Notes: generated by a model not told the origin, from the letters alone. A DNA stretch of 43,540 nt from UBA2100 sp964399345 (GCA_964399345.1 CAYNQE010000004.1:1-43540); one strand, 5' to 3'; shown: positions 16,254 to 24,317, counted from the first letter of the stretch. Numbers and translations: made by a program.

Positions 16254-17921
16254 ATGAGTAATAATGTTGAGCAAATCAAAGAACGCTTAACCATTGAGGA
16301 AGTGGTTGGGCAATATGTCGAGCTGAAACAAGCTGGAAGCAACTTAAAAGGCAGGTGTCCTTTCCATGCTGAAAAGACACCATCCTTTGTTGTATCTCCA
16401 ATGCGCGATACTTACCACTGTTTTGGGTGTGGTGTTGGAGGCGATGTGTTCACTTTTATTCAAGAAATTGAAGGATTAGATTTCCGAGGGGCGCTCAAGA
16501 TGTTGGCGGATAAGGCTGGAGTTGAATTAGTTTTCAACAAAGGAGAAAAGAAAGACGACAAGGATTCACTCTTTTCAGTACTTGAAGCTGTAACTGTTTT
16601 CTATTCCGATAACCTTAAGAAAAACAAAAACGCTTTAAAATATCTTAAAGATAGAGGCTTTACCGAAGAAACTGTTAGTTCCTTTCGATTAGGCTTTGCG
16701 CCGGATAGTTGGAGAGATGCATTTGAACATCTAACCTCGCTAGATTTCACTGAAAAACAAATTGAAGACTCGGGGATAATTAAAAAGTCAGATAAGGGAG
16801 CCTACGACAGATTCCGCTCTAGAATAATGTTCCCAATAACTGATAGTATAGGAAGGGTAGTTGCTTTCTCAGGACGGATATTCGATAAAGAAGACGACAA
16901 CACAGGTAAGTACATAAACTCCCCTGAAACTTCTCTCTATCACAAGTCTAAAATCCTCTACGGATACGATAGAGCACGACAAGCAATACGAAAGACGAAC
17001 TTTGCAGTACTAGTAGAAGGACAGATGGATTTAATAGCTACTCACCAGGCAAAGTACACAAACACAGTAGCACTTTCAGGAACCGCACTTACGCCTGAGC
17101 ACATTACACTTCTTGGAAGAATGTCGAACAATCTATGTATTGCACTTGATGCAGATGATGCTGGGATAACAAGTGCAGGAAAATCAGCAAGAGCGGCATT
17201 AAGAGCTGGCTTTGATGTAAAAATTGCAGCGCTCCCAGAGGGTAGTGATCCAGCAGACATTCTTGAAAAAGGAAATATTAATGCCTGGAAGGGTGTAATA
17301 AAAGAGTCTAAGCATGTAGTCGACTTTCTTCTTGATCACTACAGAAAAACCACCAAGGATGAGCGAACTTTTAAGCTAACGGTCCAGAGAGAGGTGCTTC
17401 CATACCTTCACGATATATCAAGTGAGATAGATAAAAGTCATTTTATCCAAAGGGTAGCCGCCCAACTTAATGTTAAAGAAGAAGCGGTCCGTCAGGAACT
17501 ATCTAAAATTAAGGCCCAACCTATAAATGAAGGAATAGCAAAGGAAAAACGTGAAGACAAACAACGAACAGGAGCAGAAGAAGAATTAATGCTTATGTAT
17601 CTATGGCAGAAGAGTTTGAAGGAGCCATTTGTAGATATTAAGGGACTTAAAAAACAAATTGAAAATGTACTGACACCAATAGGCTTTAAGGCAAACGAAG
17701 ATAGGTTAAAAGGAGAGGTTGAAGCTGCATTTAAATTTGAACTCCTCTACAGCACAGAGGATCAAATGAAAAGCGCAACAAACGAACTTTTAGAAAGATT
17801 AGAAAGACTAAATTTAAAGAAAGAAAGAGAAGTGATAACCACAGCACTAAGAAGAGCAGAAAGTGAGGGGAATGAGAAAGATATAGCTAAATACGTAGAA
17901 AAGCTAACAAATCTTAAGTAA
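16254..17921 (+). CDS. dnaG: DNA primase, 555 aa
   Basis: Synthesises RNA primers at the replication fork. The N-terminal CHC2 zinc finger is intact (C35, H38, C56, C59 in RCPFHAEKTPSF and YHCFGCG). The TOPRIM catalytic core has AVLVEGQMDLIA and CIALDADDAG with the acidic residues in place. The C-terminal helicase-interacting region is Lys/Glu-rich and poorly conserved. The start is at 16254: TACAAT with an upstream TG (16242-16247) lies exactly 6 bases before the ATG, predicting a leaderless mRNA. The order rpoC-dnaG-rpoD places replication and transcription initiation genes together. Confidence 0.97.
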   Translation: MSNNVEQIKERLTIEEVVGQYVELKQAGSNLKGRCPFHAEKTPSFVVSPMRDTYHCFGCGVGGDVFTFIQEIEGLDFRGALKMLADKAGVELVFNKGEKKDDKDSLFSVLEAVTVFYSDNLKKNKNALKYLKDRGFTEETVSSFRLGFAPDSWRDAFEHLTSLDFTEKQIEDSGIIKKSDKGAYDRFRSRIMFPITDSIGRVVAFSGRIFDKEDDNTGKYINSPETSLYHKSKILYGYDRARQAIRKTNFAVLVEGQMDLIATHQAKYTNTVALSGTALTPEHITLLGRMSNNLCIALDADDAGITSAGKSARAALRAGFDVKIAALPEGSDPADILEKGNINAWKGVIKESKHVVDFLLDHYRKTTKDERTFKLTVQREVLPYLHDISSEIDKSHFIQRVAAQLNVKEEAVRQELSKIKAQPINEGIAKEKREDKQRTGAEEELMLMYLWQKSLKEPFVDIKGLKKQIENVLTPIGFKANEDRLKGEVEAAFKFELLYSTEDQMKSATNELLERLERLNLKKEREVITTALRRAESEGNEKDIAKYVEKLTNLK

Positions 17922-17962
17922 ACCTTGTATTTTACTAGAAAAACTATAAAGTACTCTAATAT

Positions 17963-19156
17963 ATGGCTCAAAAGAAGGCAAAAAAAGTTGTAGCAAAAAA
18001 GAAAACTCCTACTAAGAAAGTAGAGGTAAAGAAAGCTGCTGTAAAAAAAATGACTCCAAAGAGAACTCCACCAAAGAAAGGTGCTTCTAAGAAGGAAAAA
18101 CAGGCTGAAAGATTGATGAAAAAAGGTCATGAGAGAGGATACATCACCTACGCCGAGATTCTTAAGGAGTTTCCAACAATAGAGCAGGACATAAAGTTTT
18201 TAGAGGAACTCTACGATAGATTTTCAATTGCCAGCATAGATGTTCTTGAAAGCGGAGGAATGCTGGAAGAGTACACTCCCGGTGTTCTTGATAAAAAGAA
18301 ATTCGGCTCAGGAACTGATTCTTCAAGAGACTCAGTACAGATGTATTTAAGAGAGATTGGTCAGTACCCACTTCTTGTAGCACAACAAGAGCGAGAACTA
18401 GCTATGCGTATTGAAAACGACGATGATGAAGCGCGTGGAATTCTTGCAAGATCAAACCTAAGACTAGTAGTTTCAATTGCAAAGAAATACGTTGGACGTT
18501 CAAGCGACCTAACACTTTTGGACTTAATTCAAGAAGGGAACCTAGGACTATTCAAAGCCGTAGATAAATTTGATTACACAAAGGGATATAAATTCTCAAC
18601 CTACGCCACTTGGTGGATTCGTCAGGCAATAACAAGAGCATTAGCTGATCAGTCACGAACTATTCGTATTCCTGTTCACATGGTTGAGACAATCGCAAAA
18701 TATAAACAAAGAGTTCGAGAACTCTCTCAACACTTAGGACGAGACCCTATGCCAGAGGAAGTTGCAGTTGAAATGGGACTTGATGTTGAAAAGATTCATC
18801 ACATTCAAAAGATTTCTCAGGCTACTGTTAGTCTTGAGTCTCCAGTAGGAGATGAGGGAGAAGACAAGTCTACTCTAGGGCACTTTATCGCAGACGACAA
18901 GATGGAATCTCCCGATCAAGCAGCCAGCCGTCGTATTCTTTCAGAACATATTGGTGCCGTACTTGAAGAACTCTCAGATAAAGAAAGAAAGATTCTAGAA
19001 ATGCGTAACGGACTTAACGATGAAGGAATTTGTCATACACTTGAAGAAGTAGGAAAGATGTTTGGTGTAACACGCGAGCGTATTCGTCAGATTGAAGCAA
19101 AAGCACTGGAGAAAATTCGTTTTCACGAAAGAGCAGCACAACTTAAGAATTATTAG
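17963..19156 (+). CDS. rpoD: Primary sigma factor RpoD/SigA, 397 aa
   Basis: Housekeeping sigma factor. A Lys-rich N-terminal tail (residues 1-50) precedes a region 1.1-like segment (KKGHERGYITYAEILKEF). Region 1.2 is DSVQMYLREIGQYPLL; region 2 is NLRLVVSIAKKYVGRS, LLDLIQEGNLGLFKAVDKFD and YKFSTYATWWIRQAI; region 3 follows; region 4 ends with TRERIRQIEAKALEKIRFH. The full set of -10 and -35 reading regions is present, in line with the TTGACA/TATAAT promoters seen here. It follows dnaG by 41 bases and ends at a strong terminator. Confidence 0.97.
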   Translation: MAQKKAKKVVAKKKTPTKKVEVKKAAVKKMTPKRTPPKKGASKKEKQAERLMKKGHERGYITYAEILKEFPTIEQDIKFLEELYDRFSIASIDVLESGGMLEEYTPGVLDKKKFGSGTDSSRDSVQMYLREIGQYPLLVAQQERELAMRIENDDDEARGILARSNLRLVVSIAKKYVGRSSDLTLLDLIQEGNLGLFKAVDKFDYTKGYKFSTYATWWIRQAITRALADQSRTIRIPVHMVETIAKYKQRVRELSQHLGRDPMPEEVAVEMGLDVEKIHHIQKISQATVSLESPVGDEGEDKSTLGHFIADDKMESPDQAASRRILSEHIGAVLEELSDKERKILEMRNGLNDEGICHTLEEVGKMFGVTRERIRQIEAKALEKIRFHERAAQLKNY

Positions 19157-19665
19157 AAAAATACCCGGCGCTTGCGCCGGGTATTTAGTTTCCTACTTCT
19201 TGGAGTGCCTTTTCCAACCTTTTGGTAGCCAGTTTTTTCAAGGTAAGCTTGGCTACGTGGATTTGTTGCGAGAACTGAAGAATTAATCTTGCGTAAGTTG
19301 AGCTCATTAAACGCCCAATGCAAAATGTGCATCTTAGCATCAGTTCCGTATCCTTTTCCTTGGTACGCAGGAACACCAATTATTGCGCCTGTTGATGCAG
19401 TTTGGTTTCGATGATCCACCCTGTGAACCCCCATGATGCCAAAGAATTTCCTATCCGCATCATTGCTTATAAGGGCGAAGACGAAGTCGGTCTTGCTTTC
19501 GACAAGGCTTTCGCGCCACTTCTTTTCCTCTTCGAGCATCATTGGTCGGAAAGCGTTAATGTACTGACTGATGTCTTGAGTGTTTATCCACTCAGTTAGT
19601 GGTTCAACATGCGATTCATCAAAGGTGCATATTTGTACTAACTTTCCAGTTAAAAATGTAGTCAT
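19153..19665 (-). CDS. GNAT acetyltransferase (RimJ/RimL-like), C-terminus probably frameshifted
   Basis: Acetyl-CoA-dependent N-acetyltransferase. The acetyl-CoA loop is VPAYQGKGYGTDA, followed by LRKINSSVLATNPRSQAYLEKTGYQKVG, typical of the RimL class. The start has GGAG seven bases before the ATG. After GYQKVG the frame continues through the rpoD terminator and ends inside rpoD (KLNTRRKRRVFF). Removing one A from the nearby A-run would give ...KALQEVGN with a TAA at 19185-19187, abutting the terminator as other cassettes do. So a one-base frameshift (mutation or sequence error) is likely. A ~180-nt leader with a 27-codon ORF and attenuator-like hairpins precedes it. The substrate is unknown. 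Confidence 0.75.
   Translation of the reverse strand: MTTFLTGKLVQICTFDESHVEPLTEWINTQDISQYINAFRPMMLEEEKKWRESLVESKTDFVFALISNDADRKFFGIMGVHRVDHRNQTASTGAIIGVPAYQGKGYGTDAKMHILHWAFNELNLRKINSSVLATNPRSQAYLEKTGYQKVGKGTPRSRKLNTRRKRRVFF
19159..19186. terminator. Bidirectional terminator between rpoD and the GNAT gene
   Basis: A 12-bp perfect stem AAATACCCGGCG (19159-19170) / CGCCGGGTATTT (19175-19186) with loop CTTG. The GNAT open frame on the minus strand runs through it, which is unexpected. Confidence 0.92.
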
Positions 19666-19706
19666 AGAATTTCTCCATTATGTAGGTTTCAAAGAACTGC
19701 TTAACA

Positions 19707-19738
19707 AAAAACTCCAACTTATGTTAAGCCGGAGTTTT
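19707..19738 (-). promoter_or_regulatory. Attenuator-like terminator/antiterminator ahead of the GNAT gene
   Basis: Read on the minus strand, AAAACTCC and GGAGTTTT (19731-19738 with 19708-19715) form a hairpin followed by a T-run: a terminator inside the leader. A competing 7-bp pairing, GCTTAAC (19723-19729) with GTTAAGC (19699-19705), uses the terminator loop and the bases after it, so it could replace the terminator or form a pseudoknot with it. It lies 25 bases after the leader ORF stop. Confidence 0.55.
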
Positions 19739-19762
19739 CCTAGAGAGAGTTAAATAAGAAAT

Positions 19763-19846
19763 CTATGGCCCAACACAAATACATGCAGTACATAAGGTGT
19801 ACGCAATAAACATATGTGTATTAGGCTTTGAATAATTTCTATTCAT
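19763..19846 (-). CDS. Candidate leader peptide, 27 aa, upstream of the GNAT gene
   Basis: Short ORF MNRNYSKPNTHMF...CICVGP, too short for ordinary ORF calling. A TTGACA-16-TATTTT promoter ends exactly 6 bases before its ATG, the spacing expected if transcription starts at the A of the ATG, so it would be translated from a leaderless mRNA. It stops 25 bases before a terminator-like hairpin with an alternative fold, and the GNAT gene follows. This order is the classic one for ribosome-mediated attenuation of resistance or modification genes. No similarity to a known leader peptide is claimed. Confidence 0.5.
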   Translation of the reverse strand: MNRNYSKPNTHMFIAYTLCTACICVGP

Positions 19847-19852
19847 ATTTTG

Positions 19853-19880
19853 AAAATAGCACGTAGTACGAAAGTGTCAA
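19853..19880 (-). promoter_or_regulatory. Promoter of the leader peptide/GNAT unit
   Basis: On the minus strand TTGACA (19875-19880), 16 bases, TATTTT (19853-19858). The predicted start of transcription is 19846, the first base of the leader ORF. Confidence 0.65.
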
Positions 19881-19882
19881 GC

Positions 19883-19971
19883 AAAAAAACGCCCACACGA
19901 GGTGGGCGCTAAGTTATTTGGGGGGTTCCGTCAGGAACCCTGGGGCATTGATGCAGCGTATCATGCTGCGT
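19883..19971 (-). ncRNA. Candidate small RNA of about 89 nt with three hairpins
   Basis: An extended -10 box (TGG then TATATT, 19978-19983) predicts transcription from 19971. From one base after the 5' end the RNA folds: stem CGCAGC/GCTGCG-like, then GGGTTCC-TGAC-GGAACCC (19925-19942), then the terminator stem GCCCACC/GTGGGC with seven T (19883-19908). No long ORF is present; a 16-codon ORF (MIRCINAPGFLTEPPK) starts at the first ATG but lies within the stems. Hairpin-hairpin-terminator with its own promoter fits a small regulatory RNA. No known RNA family is recognised. Confidence 0.6.
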
Positions 19972-19977
19972 GTAAAG

Positions 19978-19983
19978 AATATA
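19978..19983 (-). promoter_or_regulatory. Extended -10 promoter of the candidate sRNA
   Basis: TATATT preceded by TGG on the minus strand; no good -35 box. Six bases separate it from the predicted first base of the RNA. Confidence 0.5.
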
Positions 19984-19991
19984 CCACAAAT

Positions 19992-20030
19992 CTTAAAAAG
20001 ATAAAGCCGGACACAGTAATGCGCCCGACT
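19992..20030 (-). terminator. Intrinsic terminator after the 27-aa gene
   Basis: On the minus strand AGTCGGGCGCA pairs with TGTGTCCGGCT (20005-20030, three wobbles) around TTAC, followed by TTATCTTTTT. Confidence 0.65.
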
Positions 20031-20078
20031 CGTTTTGCGTTGAAAACTCAACGACTTTTCAATGTATCTAAATAGAAA

Positions 20079-20162
20079 CTATTTATAGCCTGAATTGGCT
20101 TTAATACATTGGGCACGTGTTGAATGAACAACGCCGTACTTATCAATAAAGTATCTAGTCAT
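20079..20162 (-). CDS. Small protein of 27 aa with a perfect Shine-Dalgarno
   Basis: ORF MTRYFIDKYGVVHST...NSGYK, ending in TAG. AAAGGAGG lies six bases before the ATG, the best SD in the window together with that of the next gene upstream. A promoter TTGATT-16-TATGTA (20187-20214) and a terminator (19992-20030) bracket it, so it forms a complete transcription unit of its own. The peptide is polar with aromatic residues and one Cys; no membrane segment. Function unknown. The combination of signals makes a real product more likely than chance, but homologues would be needed to be sure. Confidence 0.6.
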   Translation of the reverse strand: MTRYFIDKYGVVHSTRAQCIKANSGYK

Positions 20163-20186
20163 GCTTAACCTCCTTTCTATGCGAGT

Positions 20187-20214
20187 TACATAATATAGAC
20201 AGAACATGAATCAA
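20187..20214 (-). promoter_or_regulatory. Promoter of the 27-aa gene
   Basis: TTGATT (20209-20214), 16 bases, TATGTA (20187-20192) on the minus strand; the predicted leader is about 18 nt and contains the SD. Confidence 0.5.
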
Positions 20215-20237
20215 ATTCTTTCATGCCTATACGTACT

Positions 20238-20276
20238 ATAAAGGCAAACCCCTCGACAAGCAAATGCCGAAGGGTT
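20238..20276 (-). terminator. Intrinsic terminator after the 20284-20610 gene
   Basis: A 12-bp stem with two wobbles (20247-20258 with 20265-20276), followed on the minus strand by TTTGCCTTTA. Confidence 0.7.
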
Positions 20277-20283
20277 ATGTTTT

Positions 20284-20610
20284 TTACGAAGGAATGAAAT
20301 CTTCGTTTTTGGGCATGTTTATTTCTTTTAGCTCGTCAATGGAGCAAGCGCTCATCGCCCAAAGAGCACCTTGTGCAAAACCAAGCCACCGGTGTGCTTT
20401 TTCTGCCTTGCCATTTTTTAGAAATTCCATCGCAGCGTTACACAAATAGCGAACATGAGAAGTAATTTCAAGCCTGGTCCGCTCCCTTTTTTCTATGGCG
20501 GGGAAGCGTTCAATTTCACCAGGATTGTTTAACTCGTGCTTTTGGTAAAGAAACGCTACTTCATCAGTCTTTGACAGAGCGTAATGAAGCATTGTGTCAG
20601 TCATGGGCAT
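20284..20610 (-). CDS. Orphan hypothetical protein, 108 aa
   Basis: Not recognised. The product looks helical and soluble (HYALSKTDEVAFLYQKHEL, HVRYLCNAAMEFLKNGKAEKAHRWLGFAQGALWAM), reminiscent of small four-helix proteins but without a diagnostic motif. The open frame begins 11 codons earlier, but AAAGGAGG six bases before the ATG at 20610 fixes the start (MPMTDTM). A terminator follows the TAA within 10 bases. It shares its SD style with the 27-aa gene downstream, suggesting a common accessory origin. Its upstream region overlaps the leaderless promoter of the divergent helicase gene. Confidence 0.6.
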   Translation of the reverse strand: MPMTDTMLHYALSKTDEVAFLYQKHELNNPGEIERFPAIEKRERTRLEITSHVRYLCNAAMEFLKNGKAEKAHRWLGFAQGALWAMSACSIDELKEINMPKNEDFIPS

Positions 20611-20668
20611 AACATGCCTCCTTTCCTGAAAAAAACTTACCACAAATCAATAATGTATACTACTCTTT

Positions 20669-23602
20669 ATGGCAACTACACCAGAATTTTCTAAAGGGTA
20701 TGCGATGCTAAATAAGGAGCAAAGGAAGGCGGTAGATACCGTTGAAGGTCCTGTTATGGTTATCGCAGGCCCTGGAACTGGGAAAACTCAAATCCTAACG
20801 TTACGAATAGCAAATATTTTAAAGCAGACTGATACTGACCCAAATGCAATTCTAGCTCTAACTTTTACAGAAGCTGGAGTTTCAGCAATGCGAAAGAGAT
20901 TAGTTTCTATGATTGGCCCTGACGGATACAAGGTGGGAATATATACCTTCCATGGATTTTGTAATACAACTATTCAAAGGTTCCCAGAGGACTTTCCGAG
21001 ATTAATCTCGTCGGATGCTGTAACAGATATTGAGAAGGTTCTTTTAATGCGCGATATCTTAAATGAAAAGAATCATCTTGAACAACTACGACCCTTTTAC
21101 GATAATTTCGCATACGTGCAAAGTTGTATTTCCGCTATTTCTGAATTAAAAAGAGAATATATTGATCCAGAAGCTTTCGAATCGTTAGTTAAACATTCTG
21201 AAAAGGAATTTTATGAAAGAGAAGATCTGTATAACGAAAAAGGAGCCTACGCTGGAAAGATGAAAACGGAACATCAAAAGACTCTTAAGCGAATTGAAAG
21301 AAATAAAGAACTCATTGAAGTCTTTGAGCTCTATGAAAAGAAAATGAAAGAAAGGAAACTCTACGACTATGAAGACATGATTGGGGTAGTAGTATCGCGC
21401 CTAGATGAGGACAGGGACGTCCTGCAGCGTCTTCAGGAGGAATACCAGTATGTTTTGGCAGATGAGCATCAAGACGCAAACACAGCACAAAACAGACTTC
21501 TTGAACTTTTGGTTGATTTTCACGACGAGCCCAACCTTTTTATCGTAGGAGATGAAAAACAGGCAATCTTTCGCTTCCAAGGTGCTTCCCTTGAAAACTT
21601 CCTCTACTTCAAGAAGAAATTCAAAACAGCGCTTGTTGTTGAGTTAAAAAACTCATACCGTTCAGGTCAAAAGATATTAGACGTGGCACACAGCGTATTA
21701 GAAGGAGCCGAACTCAAATCCAAAGCTGCAATTGAAAACGAAACAGTTGAACTAAGAACATTTACGAGTGATGATCTAGAAGCACTCTGGGTTGCAAAAG
21801 ACATTGAGAAAAAGATCGGAGAAGGAGTTGAGCCAAGTGAGATAGCAATTCTGTATCGAACTAACGCTGACTCAGCCTATACTGCAAGAGCACTCGAGAG
21901 AGAGCGTATTCCATATTCAATTGAATCAAATAGGAATGTTTTGGATGACCCTGCAATACTACAGTTCTTACTACTTTTACGCGCCGTTGCGGATTTTGGA
22001 AATGAAGAACTATTAACTAAAGCACTTCACGCTCGTTTTCTAAATTTTCCACCCTTAGATGTATTTAAAATATTAAAGCACCGCACAAGAAACCGAGTAC
22101 CACTTTATGATTGCATTTTTAATGAGAAGACTTTAAAGGAAATTGGGGTTAAAGATACCAAGGAGATATCGGTGTTTGCTAAGCGTCTTTCTAAATGGGC
22201 ACAAGCAGGGAACAATGATCCTGTAATAGATGTATTCAACACGGTACTAGATGAATCTGGATTTCTAACAATGATACTAAACTCCTCTCGTTCAGTGGAG
22301 ATGCTTGAGAAGTTAAGTAGTCTTTCTAGGGATGTTGAACAACTAGCAATGGGTAACAGAGACTACTCTCTTAAGGATTTAATTCACCATCTTGATCTAT
22401 TAGACGAATATCATATTAGTATTTCCAAAAGCGGGAAAAAGAAAAACGGAGTTAGATTAATGACAGGCCACAAATCTAAAGGACTTGAATTTGACTATGT
22501 GTACTTAGTTGGAGCCTGGGATACTCACTGGGGAAATAAGAGGAATAGGGGAATATTCTCTTTACCACTTGAAGGTGCAGATGAGCAAGACAATGCAGAC
22601 GAGAGAAGGCTTTTCTATGTTGCCCTAACAAGAGCACGAACCGGAATTAACGTAAGCTACTCTAGAGTATCTAAGAGTGGAAAGGAGCGACTCCCCTCTC
22701 AATTTGTTGAAGAAATGATTTATGTAGAAGAAGTAGACACCACGGAATTTGAAAAAGGAGTTTCTCCTGAGGTATTTTTACAAAAACTTCCTGAAGTTAC
22801 ACATCTTTCTGTTGCAGATAAGGATTATCTTAAAGAACTATTCGTTGAACAGGGTCTTTCAGTTACTGCTCTAAACAACTATCTAACGTGTCCTTGGAAC
22901 TATTTCTACAGCAACCTAATACGTATACCAAAAATCCCAAACAAGCATATGCTTTTAGGAACGGTGGTTCACAAGGCACTTAACGCCTTCTTCAATTCTA
23001 AGGGAAATAAAGATACTTTACTTACTGCCTTTGATGAAGCACTAAAGAGAACCGCACTTTCAGGATCGGCATATGAGGAAATCAAGGAAAGGGGTGAGGA
23101 TGCACTGAGTGGCTGGTTTGATCACTATTCATCTTGGCACGAAGACACAGTTAATGAGTATCGCATAGACACTGTTGTTCAATTAAATATTGAGGAATTA
23201 CCACAATTAAGAGTGCGTGGTGATTTAGATAAGATTGAAATTCATAAAGATGGTACTACGGTAGTAGATTACAAAACAGGAGCACCAAAATCAAGAAATC
23301 ATCTGTTAGGTAAAACAAAAGCAAAAGACTCTGGTAACTACTTCAGACAATTAGTTTTTTACAAAATGCTTCTAGATAACGAAGGGAAATATGTAATGAA
23401 GAGAGGAGAGGTTGATTTTATACAGCCGAAAGCAAACGGCAAATATATTAAGGAAGAATTTGATATAGCTCCTGAAAACGTAGACAATTTAATTTCCGAG
23501 ATAACACAAATGACCAAAGAGGTATTAGACATGAGTTTCTGGGATAAAAGATGCGAAAAGAAAGACTGCGAGTACTGTAAGTTAAGAGATGTAATGAATT
23601 AA
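20669..23602 (+). CDS. UvrD/PcrA-type helicase fused to a RecB/AddB-type nuclease, 977 aa
   Basis: Superfamily 1A helicase and nuclease in one chain, probably for double-strand break processing. Helicase motifs: Q-motif LNKEQRKAV, Walker A AGPGTGKT (33-40), Walker B LADEHQDAN, motif III VGDEKQAIFRFQGA, motif V GHKSKGLEFDYVYL and motif VI RRLFYVALTRAR. The C-terminal third is a PD-(D/E)XK domain: GTVVHKALNAFF, RGDLDKIEI and VVDYKTG. Four cysteines, one in NYLTCPWNYFY and three in CEKKDCEYC at the end, match the iron-sulphur cluster of AddB-type nucleases. TATACT lies 7 bases before the ATG, predicting a leaderless mRNA. It may replace RecBCD/AddAB. Confidence 0.9.
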   Translation: MATTPEFSKGYAMLNKEQRKAVDTVEGPVMVIAGPGTGKTQILTLRIANILKQTDTDPNAILALTFTEAGVSAMRKRLVSMIGPDGYKVGIYTFHGFCNTTIQRFPEDFPRLISSDAVTDIEKVLLMRDILNEKNHLEQLRPFYDNFAYVQSCISAISELKREYIDPEAFESLVKHSEKEFYEREDLYNEKGAYAGKMKTEHQKTLKRIERNKELIEVFELYEKKMKERKLYDYEDMIGVVVSRLDEDRDVLQRLQEEYQYVLADEHQDANTAQNRLLELLVDFHDEPNLFIVGDEKQAIFRFQGASLENFLYFKKKFKTALVVELKNSYRSGQKILDVAHSVLEGAELKSKAAIENETVELRTFTSDDLEALWVAKDIEKKIGEGVEPSEIAILYRTNADSAYTARALERERIPYSIESNRNVLDDPAILQFLLLLRAVADFGNEELLTKALHARFLNFPPLDVFKILKHRTRNRVPLYDCIFNEKTLKEIGVKDTKEISVFAKRLSKWAQAGNNDPVIDVFNTVLDESGFLTMILNSSRSVEMLEKLSSLSRDVEQLAMGNRDYSLKDLIHHLDLLDEYHISISKSGKKKNGVRLMTGHKSKGLEFDYVYLVGAWDTHWGNKRNRGIFSLPLEGADEQDNADERRLFYVALTRARTGINVSYSRVSKSGKERLPSQFVEEMIYVEEVDTTEFEKGVSPEVFLQKLPEVTHLSVADKDYLKELFVEQGLSVTALNNYLTCPWNYFYSNLIRIPKIPNKHMLLGTVVHKALNAFFNSKGNKDTLLTAFDEALKRTALSGSAYEEIKERGEDALSGWFDHYSSWHEDTVNEYRIDTVVQLNIEELPQLRVRGDLDKIEIHKDGTTVVDYKTGAPKSRNHLLGKTKAKDSGNYFRQLVFYKMLLDNEGKYVMKRGEVDFIQPKANGKYIKEEFDIAPENVDNLISEITQMTKEVLDMSFWDKRCEKKDCEYCKLRDVMN

Positions 23603-23633
23603 AAAAAGCGGGAAGTGAATCCCACTTTTTTAA
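23603..23633. terminator. Bidirectional terminator between the helicase and dsbA genes
   Basis: AAAAAAGCGGGA pairs with TCCCACTTTTTT around AGTGAA, one mismatch; poly-A and poly-T arms serve both directions. Confidence 0.8.
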
Positions 23634-24317
23634 TTAGTTATCTAGAAATTGGTTAATTATCTGCCGCATACCTTCTGGGCTTTGTCCTCCTGCAAGAGGG
23701 AACTGCTCACCGTTAACAATTAGAATATTGTGTGGAGTTCCAACACCTGGAACTTCAGCTGCATCTTCGTTAACACGTTCTGCCATTGATCCACTATCAA
23801 GACATTCTGTGAAGTCCTCAACGTTTAATCCTGCAAACTCTGCAATTTCTGGAAGAAGAGTCATATCTAATCCGTTGTTTGAAGGAGTAATGTCATATAG
23901 TCTGTTTGCGTAGTCCCAGAACCCATCGTTTCCTGCAAGTTCTGCTGCACACTCAAGTGCTTCCGCTTGTTTTTGTGCTTTTGAGTGCAAAGAGACTAGT
24001 GGAAGGTTGCGGTATACCCATGCAAAATCTGAAGCATCGTATTCTTCTGTCATTTGTTTAAGGACTTCGTGGTGGTTCTTACAGAACGGGCATTCTGTAT
24101 CTGAATATTCAATTAAAACAACGGTTGCGTCTGTATTTCCTATAATATGATCATCAGCCTGAACCTCACTTACTGGTTCTGCAGTTGGTTGAGCGTAGGG
24201 GTCGTTTGTTTGCGTAGTACCTCCTGAGTTAAGTGCAAAGAATAGTGCTGCTGCGATTAATGCTCCTGCTCCTAGGATTGCTACTGGGGTTGTTAGGCTA
24301 CCTTTTTCTGTTGTCAT
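23634..24317 (-). CDS. DsbA-like membrane-anchored thiol oxidoreductase, 227 aa
   Basis: Thioredoxin-fold protein facing outside the membrane, probably oxidising or isomerising disulphides. N-terminal hydrophobic anchor (about residues 11-29), a Thr/Pro/Asn-rich linker, then the redox motif ECPFCKNHHE (C76, C79) and the cis-Pro loop VPGVGTPHNILIVNG, typical of the DsbA/DsbG thioredoxin_4 group. The open frame begins earlier (24362), but that part lies upstream of and over the promoter. The start MTTEKG at 24317 gives a normal signal anchor. An extended -10 box (TGA TACAAT, 24353-24358) is shared back to back with uppP. Partner DsbB/VKOR is not in the window. Confidence 0.88.
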   Translation of the reverse strand: MTTEKGSLTTPVAILGAGALIAAALFFALNSGGTTQTNDPYAQPTAEPVSEVQADDHIIGNTDATVVLIEYSDTECPFCKNHHEVLKQMTEEYDASDFAWVYRNLPLVSLHSKAQKQAEALECAAELAGNDGFWDYANRLYDITPSNNGLDMTLLPEIAEFAGLNVEDFTECLDSGSMAERVNEDAAEVPGVGTPHNILIVNGEQFPLAGGQSPEGMRQIINQFLDN

